Origin: Bacillota bacterium
GTDB taxonomy: Bacteria > Bacillota > Clostridia > Christensenellales > Aristaeellaceae
Assembly (NCBI GenBank): GCA_019137115.1
Contig: JAGVSV010000095.1
Coordinates: 1-7,061, forward strand
Direction: 5' to 3'
DNA length: 7,061 bases
In this document: in pieces, positions 1 to 5,881 of the stretch
Layout of the letters: the number at the start of each line of letters is the position of its first letter
Numbering within the stretch: position 1 is the first letter of the stretch
Notes under the pieces: model-generated
Databases searched by the model: none
What the model was told of the DNA's origin: nothing
Seen by the model: only the letters and a program-made list of their open reading frames with translations
Program-made: the position numbers and the translations under genes

Positions 1-1
1 C

Positions 2-883
2 ATGAACAAGCAGGATCTGGAACGGTGGGCCACCGGGCTACTCGCGCGCATCCCCACCCACTCAAAGATCCTGTATCCGTCCTATTTGTCCGCCCAGCTG
101 GCGCGGAAGGAGGAGGTATATGCTTCCCCCGCTCTGCCGTCGGCCTTTGACGGGTATAAAATCGCCTATGCGTCGGACATCCATTACGGCCCGTACCTGG
201 GCAGGGATCGCGTCCTGGACCTGGTCGAGCGTCTGATCGCACTTGACGCTGACCTTCTCTTGCTGGGCGGGGATTATGGCGCGCACACGACGGACGCCAT
301 CCCGTTCTTTGACCTGTTGCCGCCCATGTCTTTCCCGGACGGCATCCTTGCGGCGGTGGGCAACCATGACCTGGCGGGCACCAGCGAGGAGATCGCACGA
401 CTGTTTGATGCCATGCGCGCCAAAGGGGTGCGCCCTTTGGTGAACGAAAGCCATGCCATCCATCGGGGTGGCGCATTGCTGCAGGTATGCAGCGTGGATG
501 ACATCCGCAACGGCGCCCCGGACTATGCAAAAGCCGCCGAGCATTTGGTTCCGGACGGCTTTCTGCTGTTCGCGCCGCATTCCCCGGATGTGATCCCGCC
601 GCTGCGGGAAAGCCGCGCTTTCGTTCCGCACCTTACCATCTGCGGGCACACACATGGCGGTCAGGTCACGGTATTCGGCCGCAGCCTGCATTCCTCCAGC
701 AGATACCGGGACCGGTATCTGTCCGGCTGGAAACACGAGGACGGCATGGACATTCTGATTTCAAACGGCGTGGGCACATCCATGTTGCCGGTGCGGTGGG
801 GCGCCAAAGCCCAGTACCACCGGATCACGCTGAAAAGGGGCAGAACCGCCTCAGCCCATACGCAAAGCGGGCTGGGCGTTTAG
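2..883 (+). CDS. YkuE-like metallophosphoesterase (calcineurin-like fold)
   Basis: Predicted dinuclear-metal phosphoesterase of the calcineurin-like superfamily, closest in motif layout to the YkuE/YaeI type; the substrate cannot be told from sequence. The metal-binding motifs appear in order: SDIHYG (D59, H61), GGDY (D91), GNHD (N121, H122, D123), an APHSPD motif (H193) and GHTHGGQ (H216, H218). The tail motif ISNGVGT (about 254-260) also fits the subfamily. The core starts near residue 50, leaving an N-terminus with no clear signal peptide, twin-arginine motif or membrane helix, so a cytoplasmic location is inferred. The ATG is at the second base of the window, so no ribosome site can be seen and the true start could be further upstream. 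The 3' end overlaps the tail of the convergent tsaD gene by 33 bp. The family assignment is firm; the specific role is unknown. Confidence 0.9.
   Translation: MNKQDLERWATGLLARIPTHSKILYPSYLSAQLARKEEVYASPALPSAFDGYKIAYASDIHYGPYLGRDRVLDLVERLIALDADLLLLGGDYGAHTTDAIPFFDLLPPMSFPDGILAAVGNHDLAGTSEEIARLFDAMRAKGVRPLVNESHAIHRGGALLQVCSVDDIRNGAPDYAKAAEHLVPDGFLLFAPHSPDVIPPLRESRAFVPHLTICGHTHGGQVTVFGRSLHSSSRYRDRYLSGWKHEDGMDILISNGVGTSMLPVRWGAKAQYHRITLKRGRTASAHTQSGLGV
833..857 (-). terminator. weak intrinsic terminator candidate after tsaD
   Basis: Read on the minus strand, GGGCTGA (857-851) can pair with TCTGCCC (844-838) around a six-base loop, with one T-T mismatch, followed by CTTTTC. The tsaD stop codon lies in the first arm. 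The T-run is only four bases and the whole element sits inside the convergent phosphoesterase gene, so it is at best a modest terminator for the secA-prfB-tsaD transcript. A competing hairpin, CAGCCC/GGGCTG at 852-874, overlaps it. Confidence 0.35.
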
Positions 884-1924
884 CTCCAAGCCGGCCAGCT
901 CACCCCGCATCAGCTGCCAGTATGCAGCAGAGGCAATCATCGCGGCATTGTCCCCGCACAGGGCGACATCCGGCATATACAGCTGATAACCATTGTCCTG
1001 GCACGCCGCCGCAAGCCTCGCCCGCAGCAGACGATTGGCGGCTACGCCGCCGGCAACGGCAAGTCGCTTTTCGCTCAGGTCGTGCATGGCCTGCATCGTA
1101 CGGCTGACCAACTGATCGACGACGGATTTCCGGAAGGACGCCGCCAGATCCGCAGTTGGCAGGGGTTCCCCGCGCTGGACAAAGGTATGCACCAGGCTGA
1201 CAAACGCTGTTTTGGGGCCGGAGAATGAAAAGTCATACGGCCTGTCCACGTGGGGCACGGGCAAATGGAACGCGCTGTCGTCGCCAGTTTCGGCCAGCTT
1301 GTCCAGTTCAGGGCCGCCGGGATACGGCAGGGACAGCTGGCGCGCGGCCTTGTCAAAAGCCTCGCCCGCCGCGTCATCCAACGTGCAGCCCACCAGCGTG
1401 TTGCTGCCATCCTTTTCCACCCGGAACAGATGGCTGTGCCCGCCGCTGACCACCAGGCACAGGAACGGCGGCGCCAGGTCCGGGTGCGTCAGGTAGTTGG
1501 CCGCGATGTGCCCCTGGATATGGTTGACCGCGATCAGCGGCTTGCCCCACCCATACGCCAGCGCCTTGGCGTAACTCACGCCCACCAGCAGCGCGCCCAC
1601 CAATCCGGGGCCATGCGTGACGGCAATGGCGTCGATGTCCGTTTCGTTGATGCCCGCGTCACGGAGCGCGGCGTCCACCACGACATCAATTTTTTCGACA
1701 TGCGCGCGGCTGGCAATCTCGGGCACCACGCCGCCATACAGGCGGTGCAGGTCAATCTGCGAATAGATCCGGTTGGCCAGAATGTGCCGCCCATCCGCTA
1801 CAATGGCGCAGGCGGTTTCATCACAGGAGGTTTCGATCGCCAGTATGCGCGCGCTGCCCCAGGTGGCAAGCGCCGCGGCCTTGCGGCGCGCGGCGGCTGA
1901 GTAGGCGGAATCGTTGATCTGCAT
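851..1924 (-). CDS. tsaD: tRNA N6-threonylcarbamoyladenosine transferase TsaD
   Basis: Catalytic subunit of the bacterial t6A machinery (with TsaB and TsaE). It transfers the threonylcarbamoyl group from threonylcarbamoyl-AMP to A37 of tRNAs that read ANN codons, in the cytoplasm. Visible family motifs are ETSCDETA (31-38), GGVVPEIASRAH (64-75), THGPGLVG (103-110), the metal motif HIQGH (H135, H139), VSGGHSHL (159-166), GGVAANRLL (292-300) and CGDNAAMIAS with metal-ligand D325. At 357 aa it is slightly long because about 22 residues precede the usual start of the core. I see no GTG, TTG or ATG codon between the ATG and the core, so the start stands, and extensions of this sort occur in clostridial TsaD. 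The ATG shares one base with the prfB stop (TAATG) and has no strong SD of its own, which suggests translational coupling. tsaB and tsaE are not in the window. Confidence 0.97.
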   Translation of the reverse strand: MQINDSAYSAAARRKAAALATWGSARILAIETSCDETACAIVADGRHILANRIYSQIDLHRLYGGVVPEIASRAHVEKIDVVVDAALRDAGINETDIDAIAVTHGPGLVGALLVGVSYAKALAYGWGKPLIAVNHIQGHIAANYLTHPDLAPPFLCLVVSGGHSHLFRVEKDGSNTLVGCTLDDAAGEAFDKAARQLSLPYPGGPELDKLAETGDDSAFHLPVPHVDRPYDFSFSGPKTAFVSLVHTFVQRGEPLPTADLAASFRKSVVDQLVSRTMQAMHDLSEKRLAVAGGVAANRLLRARLAAACQDNGYQLYMPDVALCGDNAAMIASAAYWQLMRGELAGLELNAQPALRMG

Positions 1925-3024
1925 TATTGCATCTTGAGGTAGGCCGTCGTAAAGCCGTCCAGATTGCCGTTCATCACGTCATCCACATTGCCGGTTTCAT
2001 AGCCGGTGCGGTGATCCTTGACCATGGTGTACGGCTGGAAAACATAGGAGCGGATCTGGCTGCCCCATTCGATCTTCTTCATCTCACCCTTGATCTCGGC
2101 CATTTTTTCTTCTTTTTCGCGTTCCTGCAGCTCCAATAGCTTGGCGCGCAGCATCTTCATACACATCTCGCGGTTCTGCACCTGGCTGCGCTCATTCTGG
2201 CAGGATACGACAATGCCGGTGGGCATGTGGGTCATGCGCACCGCGGAGTCGGTTTTGTTGACGTGCTGGCCGCCCGCGCCGGTGGATCGGTAGGTGTCCA
2301 CCCGCACATCCTCCATGTCAATTTCCACCGCGCCGTCATCCTCCAGCAGCGGCGCCACGTCCAGCGACACAAACGACGTGTGGCGGCGGGCGTTGGAGTC
2401 AAACGGGCTGATGCGCACCAGCCGGTGCACGCCCTTTTCGCTGCGCAAGTAGCCATAGGCGTTTTCGCCGTCCACCTCGAACGTGGCGGACTTGATGCCC
2501 GCCTCATCCCCCGGGAGCATGTCAAGCACCGTCACTTTAAAGCCCAGGCGCTCACAGTAGCGCGTGTACATGCGGTAGAGCATCTGCGCCCAGTCCTGCG
2601 CTTCGGTGCCGCCGGCGCCCGCGTGCAGGGACAGCACGGTGTTGTTGTTGTCATAGTCGCCGCGCATCATGGTTTCCAGCGCCAGCGCGTCCACCTGCTG
2701 GGTCAGTTTGTCGATGAACTCCCCCGCTTCGGTAACCAGATCGGCGTCGTTTTCCTCATCGGCCAGCTGCACCATGATCTCGGCGTCGTCACAAGCGGAG
2801 ATCAGCTCCTGATAGTGCGATATTTTTCGCTCGATGGCGGCGATGCGCTGGTTGACGCGGGTGGAACGGTCCAAATCGTCCCAGAACCCCTCTGCCGCCA
2901 TCTCTTCCTTCAGCTCGCTCAGCTCGCGCTCCAGATCGTCCATGTGCAAGCCTTCGCCGGTCTCGCGCATCTGGTCCTTGAGCGCCGCGATCCTTGCCAG
3001 GTATTGCTCCTGCTCTAAAAACAT
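1924..3024 (-). CDS. prfB: peptide chain release factor 2 (RF2), no programmed frameshift
   Basis: Class I release factor that recognises UAA and UGA in the ribosomal A site and triggers peptidyl-tRNA hydrolysis. The 366-aa length is typical of RF2. An N-terminal helical domain (about 1-110) is followed by HAGAGGTEAQDW (134-145), the RF2-specific anticodon tripeptide SPF (206-208, within ISPFDSNARRHTSF) and the catalytic GGQ (251-253, within GAGGQHVN). SPF rather than PAT/PVT excludes RF1. Ser247, just upstream of GGQ, matches the Ser/Ala usual at the position where E. coli K-12 RF2 has Thr246. The reading frame is continuous: there is no internal UGA or CUUUGAC slippery site near codons 24-28, where many prfB genes carry the autoregulatory +1 frameshift. 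The start is backed by GAGGAAGG 12 bases upstream. An internal ATG (codon 28, after GAAGG) is an alternative but would discard the N-terminal helix. It is the middle gene of secA-prfB-tsaD. Confidence 0.97.
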   Translation of the reverse strand: MFLEQEQYLARIAALKDQMRETGEGLHMDDLERELSELKEEMAAEGFWDDLDRSTRVNQRIAAIERKISHYQELISACDDAEIMVQLADEENDADLVTEAGEFIDKLTQQVDALALETMMRGDYDNNNTVLSLHAGAGGTEAQDWAQMLYRMYTRYCERLGFKVTVLDMLPGDEAGIKSATFEVDGENAYGYLRSEKGVHRLVRISPFDSNARRHTSFVSLDVAPLLEDDGAVEIDMEDVRVDTYRSTGAGGQHVNKTDSAVRMTHMPTGIVVSCQNERSQVQNREMCMKMLRAKLLELQEREKEEKMAEIKGEMKKIEWGSQIRSYVFQPYTMVKDHRTGYETGNVDDVMNGNLDGFTTAYLKMQ

Positions 3025-3036
3025 GCGTTTTTCGTG

Positions 3037-3044
3037 CCTTCCTC
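3037..3044 (-). promoter_or_regulatory. ribosome binding site of prfB
   Basis: GAGGAAGG on the minus strand, ending 12 bases before the prfB ATG, so the spacing is a little long. Its first two bases are the last two of the secA stop codon (TGA), so ribosomes ending on secA sit directly over it, which would favour coupled initiation of RF2. Confidence 0.7.
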
Positions 3045-5754
3045 AGGCTGCGGCGTTTCTGCCGCAGCAGTTCTTGTATTTTTTCCCGCTGCCGCAGGGG
3101 CACGGGCTGTTGCGGCCCACCTTCTCCCCCGCCTTGACCGGGTTGCGCGTCTTGACGGGCACAGGGCCCGCGGCATCCCCGGCGCCGCGCGCAATGACGG
3201 GCTTGGCCACCGCCGTGCGTTCCGGCGCGCGCTCGATGCGCAGCTGGTACAGCGCGCGCAGCGTGTCCTCCTGGATCAGGCGGATCATCTCGTCAAACAT
3301 GTCATAGCTTTCCAGCTTGTACTCGTTGACAGGATCGCGCTGGGCATAGGCGCGCAAGCCGATGCCGTCGCGCAGCTGGTCCATCGCGTCGATGTGGTCC
3401 ATCCAGCGGCTGTCCACCGCGCGCAGCAGCACCGAGCGCTCCAGCTCGCGCATGTCAATGCCCAGCTGCGTGATGCCCTGCTCGCGTTCCTCATAGAATG
3501 TGACCGCCGCTTTTTTGAGGAACTCCGTCAGCCCCGCGCGGTCAAAGTTCGCGATGGCGTCCTGGTTGGCTTTGATGGTGCCCACGGGGATGCAGATGCG
3601 CTCCAGGTAATCGGCCAGGCCCTTGACGTCCCAGTCGGCATTTTCGCCCGCGCAGAAGCGCGCGACGCTGTCGGCGATCAGCTTGTCCAGCATGCTTATG
3701 ATATAGGCGTGCATGTCGCTGCCGGCCAGCACCTCGTGCCGCTGCTTGTAGATCAGTTCGCGCTGCTGGTTCATCACATCGTCATAGCGCAGCACGTTCT
3801 TGCGGATTTCGTAGTTGCGGCTTTCGATGCGTTTCTGGGCATTCTCGATCTGTTTGGTCAGCATGCCCGCTTCCAGCGGCACATCCTCCTCCATGCCCAG
3901 GCGCGCGATCAGCGGCTCGATGCGCTCTCCTCCAAACAGGCGCATCAGGTCATCCTCCAGCGAGATATAGAACTGGGAGGAGCCCGGGTCGCCCTGCCGC
4001 CCGGCGCGGCCGCGCAGCTGGTTGTCAATGCGCCGGCTTTCATGCCGTTCCGTGCCGATGATGTGCAGGCCGCCCAGCGATACCACCTTGTCGTGCTCGG
4101 CATCTGTCTGCTTGCGGAATTGGTCCTTCAGTTCATTGTACTGGACACGCACCGCCTTGGCTTCGTCGGAGATGCTCTCGTTGCGGCCCACGGCTTCCTC
4201 GATCAGTTCATCAGGGACTTCCTGCTGCCGCAAGGCGCGGCGCGCCAGATAATCGGGGTTGCCGCCCAGCAGAATGTCGGTACCGCGCCCCGCCATGTTG
4301 GTGGCGATCGTGACCGCGCCATAATGGCCAGCCTGCGCCACGATCATGGCCTCCCGCGCGTGCTGCTTGGCGTTGAGCACCTCATGCTGCACGCCGCGCA
4401 GGGTGAGCATGCGGCTTAGCATTTCGCTGACCTCGACAGAGATCGTGCCCACAAGCAGCGGCTGCCCGGTGGCGTGGCGGCGGATGATCTCCTCCACCAC
4501 CGCGTCGAATTTGCCCTTGCGGCCACGGTATACCACATCGTTCAAGTCATCGCGAATCATGGGCATGTTGGTGGGCACCTGGATGACGTCCAGGCTGTAG
4601 ATGCCCTGGAACTCGGCTTCCTCGGTTTTGGCGGTACCCGTCATGCCGGACAGCTTCTTGTACATGCGGAAATAGTTCTGGAAGGTGATCGTGGCCAGCG
4701 TTTTGCTCTCCCGCTCCACCTTGACGCGTTCCTTGGCTTCAATGGCCTGGTGCAGCCCGTCCGAATACCGCCGGCCGATCATCAACCGGCCGGTGAACTC
4801 GTCCACGATGATGACCTCGTCATTCTGCACCACATAGTCGGTGTCGCGCTTGAACAGAGCGTTGGCCTTGAGCGCCTGGATCAGGTAGTGATTCAGGTCG
4901 TTGTTCTCGGCGTCGGCTAGGTTCTCAATGCTGAAAGCGGATTCCGCCTTGCGCGTTCCCTCCTCGGTAAAGACCACCGCGCGGTCCTTTTCATCCACCG
5001 TATAGTCATCATCCCGGCGCAGGCGGCTGACAAAGCGGTCCGCCTTCTCGTACATATCGGTGGGCTTGTCGCCCTGACCGGAAATGATCAGCGGCGTGCG
5101 CGCCTCGTCGATCAAAATGGAGTCCACCTCGTCCACCACCGCGTAGGCATGGCCGCGCTGCACCATTTCCTTCTCATAGATGACCATGTTGTCGCGCAAG
5201 TAGTCAAAGCCCATTTCGTTGTTGGTGCCATAGGTGATGTCGCAGGCATAGGCTGCCCGCCGCTGCTCGTTGGTCAAGTCGTGCACGATGACGCCCACGG
5301 ACAGCCCCAGAAAGCGGTACAGCTTGCCCATGTCCTCGCCCTGGAAGGAAGCCAGGTAGTCGTTGACCGTGACGATGTGTACCCCGTTGCCGGTCAACGC
5401 ATTCAGGTACGCCGGCATGCAGGCAGTCAGCGTTTTGCCCTCGCCGGTTTTCATTTCCGCGATGCGGCCCTGGTGCAGCACGATACCGCCGATCAACTGT
5501 ACGTAGAACGGACGCAACCCCAGCGTGCGCTGTGCTGCTTCCCGCACCACGGCAAACGCCTCGGGCAGCAGGTCGTCCAGCGTTTCGCCTTTGCCCAGAC
5601 GGTCACGGAACAGTTGGGTCTGATCGCGCAGCTGGGCGTCGGACATGGCCTGATAGGTCGGCTCGAGTGCCTCAATGCCGTCGGCTATTTTGCGCAGCGG
5701 CTTGAGCTTGGCTTCCTCGCCAAAACCCAGCGCGTTCTTGAGTTTTTCAAACAT
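3043..5754 (-). CDS. secA: preprotein translocase ATPase SecA
   Basis: ATP-driven motor that pushes unfolded preproteins through the SecYEG channel at the cytoplasmic membrane. The 903 residues are full length, near E. coli SecA (901). Walker A is GEGKT (104-108) and Walker B is VVDEVDSIL (206-214). TYGTNNEMGFDYLRDNM (174-190) precedes it. The preprotein-crosslinking domain follows from about 225 to 370. NBD2 has NMAGRGTDI (486-494) and GRAGRQGDPGSSQFY (582-596), with an insertion of about 55 residues (500-555) of the type found in Gram-negative and many clostridial SecAs but absent from B. subtilis SecA. A helical wing/scaffold region follows. A Pro/Lys-rich linker leads to a zinc-binding SEC-C tail, CPC-x8-CC (C885, C887, C896, C897), which in known SecAs contacts SecB, ribosomes or lipids. 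The ATG has AAAGGAG upstream. It is first gene of the cluster and the stop is UGA. The insertion and full tail argue against an accessory SecA2. Confidence 0.99.
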   Translation of the reverse strand: MFEKLKNALGFGEEAKLKPLRKIADGIEALEPTYQAMSDAQLRDQTQLFRDRLGKGETLDDLLPEAFAVVREAAQRTLGLRPFYVQLIGGIVLHQGRIAEMKTGEGKTLTACMPAYLNALTGNGVHIVTVNDYLASFQGEDMGKLYRFLGLSVGVIVHDLTNEQRRAAYACDITYGTNNEMGFDYLRDNMVIYEKEMVQRGHAYAVVDEVDSILIDEARTPLIISGQGDKPTDMYEKADRFVSRLRRDDDYTVDEKDRAVVFTEEGTRKAESAFSIENLADAENNDLNHYLIQALKANALFKRDTDYVVQNDEVIIVDEFTGRLMIGRRYSDGLHQAIEAKERVKVERESKTLATITFQNYFRMYKKLSGMTGTAKTEEAEFQGIYSLDVIQVPTNMPMIRDDLNDVVYRGRKGKFDAVVEEIIRRHATGQPLLVGTISVEVSEMLSRMLTLRGVQHEVLNAKQHAREAMIVAQAGHYGAVTIATNMAGRGTDILLGGNPDYLARRALRQQEVPDELIEEAVGRNESISDEAKAVRVQYNELKDQFRKQTDAEHDKVVSLGGLHIIGTERHESRRIDNQLRGRAGRQGDPGSSQFYISLEDDLMRLFGGERIEPLIARLGMEEDVPLEAGMLTKQIENAQKRIESRNYEIRKNVLRYDDVMNQQRELIYKQRHEVLAGSDMHAYIISMLDKLIADSVARFCAGENADWDVKGLADYLERICIPVGTIKANQDAIANFDRAGLTEFLKKAAVTFYEEREQGITQLGIDMRELERSVLLRAVDSRWMDHIDAMDQLRDGIGLRAYAQRDPVNEYKLESYDMFDEMIRLIQEDTLRALYQLRIERAPERTAVAKPVIARGAGDAAGPVPVKTRNPVKAGEKVGRNSPCPCGSGKKYKNCCGRNAAA

Positions 5755-5789
5755 TCAGGTGGTCTCTCCTTTTGGCCGTCGCCACCTGA
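5755..5789. repeat. 8-bp inverted repeat bracketing the secA Shine-Dalgarno
   Basis: TCAGGTGG (5755-5762) and CCACCTGA (5782-5789) are perfect reverse complements separated by 19 bases. In secA sense orientation the first arm lies just after the -10 box, the loop contains the SD, and the second arm ends immediately before the ATG. It could be a leader hairpin or a DNA operator at the promoter start. A transcript starting at the expected distance from the -10 (about 5783-5786) would carry only part of the first arm, though a GGTGG/CCACC stem could remain. Confidence 0.5.
5766..5772 (-). promoter_or_regulatory. ribosome binding site of secA
   Basis: AAAGGAG on the minus strand, a close match to the anti-SD complement, lies 11 bases before the secA ATG and fixes that start codon. 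It sits in the loop of the flanking inverted repeat at 5755-5789. Confidence 0.75.
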
Positions 5790-5790
5790 C

Positions 5791-5819
5791 ATTATACATG
5801 TGCGGATACCCCATCGCAA
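5791..5819 (-). promoter_or_regulatory. sigma-A-type promoter of the secA-prfB-tsaD cluster
   Basis: On the minus strand a consensus -10 TATAAT (5796-5791) is preceded at the ideal 17-base spacing by TTGCGA (5819-5814), which matches four of six -35 consensus bases. Transcription would start near 5783-5786, giving a leader of about 30 bases before the secA ATG. No other strong promoter was seen inside the cluster, so it probably drives all three genes. Confidence 0.75.
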
Positions 5820-5832
5820 CCAAACGGCCGCA

Positions 5833-5861
5833 TTGTAACAAGCCGCGCCGCATGGTATCAT
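5833..5861 (+). promoter_or_regulatory. promoter of the lactonase gene (divergent to secA)
   Basis: TTGTAA (5833-5838), then 17 bases, then TATCAT (5856-5861), with TGG directly upstream of the -10 giving an extended -10 (TGnTATCAT). The expected start near 5868 leaves a leader of only about 14 bases, which begins at the SD. It is back-to-back with the secA promoter; the two -35 boxes are 13 bases apart. Confidence 0.5.
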
Positions 5862-5865
5862 GCGG
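5848..5865. promoter_or_regulatory. perfect palindrome over the lactonase -10 (operator candidate)
   Basis: CCGCATG (5848-5854), four-base centre GTAT, CATGCGG (5859-5865). It covers the whole -10 element of the rightward promoter, a typical place for repressor binding. Further copies of the half-site flank it: CCGCATT at 5828-5834 and CATGCGG at 5881-5887, the last overlapping the start codon. There is no T-run after it, so it is not an intrinsic terminator. The binding protein is unknown. Confidence 0.4.
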
Positions 5866-5867
5866 GC

Positions 5868-5876
5868 AAGGGGTGA
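5868..5876 (+). promoter_or_regulatory. ribosome binding site that sets the lactonase start
   Basis: AAGGGGTGA differs by one missing base from the full anti-SD complement AAGGAGGTGA and ends five bases before the ATG at 5882. It rules out the long upstream extension of this frame, which would begin inside secA. An in-frame GTG at 5873 overlaps the SD and is less likely to be the start. Confidence 0.75.
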
Positions 5877-5881
5877 ATTAC

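Noticed and set aside
1250..1900. Rightward open frame of 216 codons opposite tsaD
   Set aside because: Antisense to tsaD, whose motifs are all intact; no domain recognised.
2227..3018. Rightward open frame of 263 codons opposite prfB
   Set aside because: Antisense shadow of the well-conserved RF2 gene, with no recognisable domain or supporting ribosome site.
3034..4419. Rightward open frame of 461 codons opposite secA
   Set aside because: It lies wholly antisense to the unmistakable secA C-terminal half. Its product is a low-complexity mix of Ala, Val, His, Gln and Arg without motifs, the usual shadow of a GC-rich gene.
5149..5838. Rightward open frame of 229 codons opposite the start of secA and its promoter
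   Set aside because: It runs antisense through the SecA Walker motifs and across the divergent promoter region; shadow frame.
5675..5881. Upstream extension of the lactonase reading frame
   Set aside because: It would start inside secA on the opposite strand, contains no family motif and lies upstream of the strong AAGGGGTGA ribosome site and the promoter.
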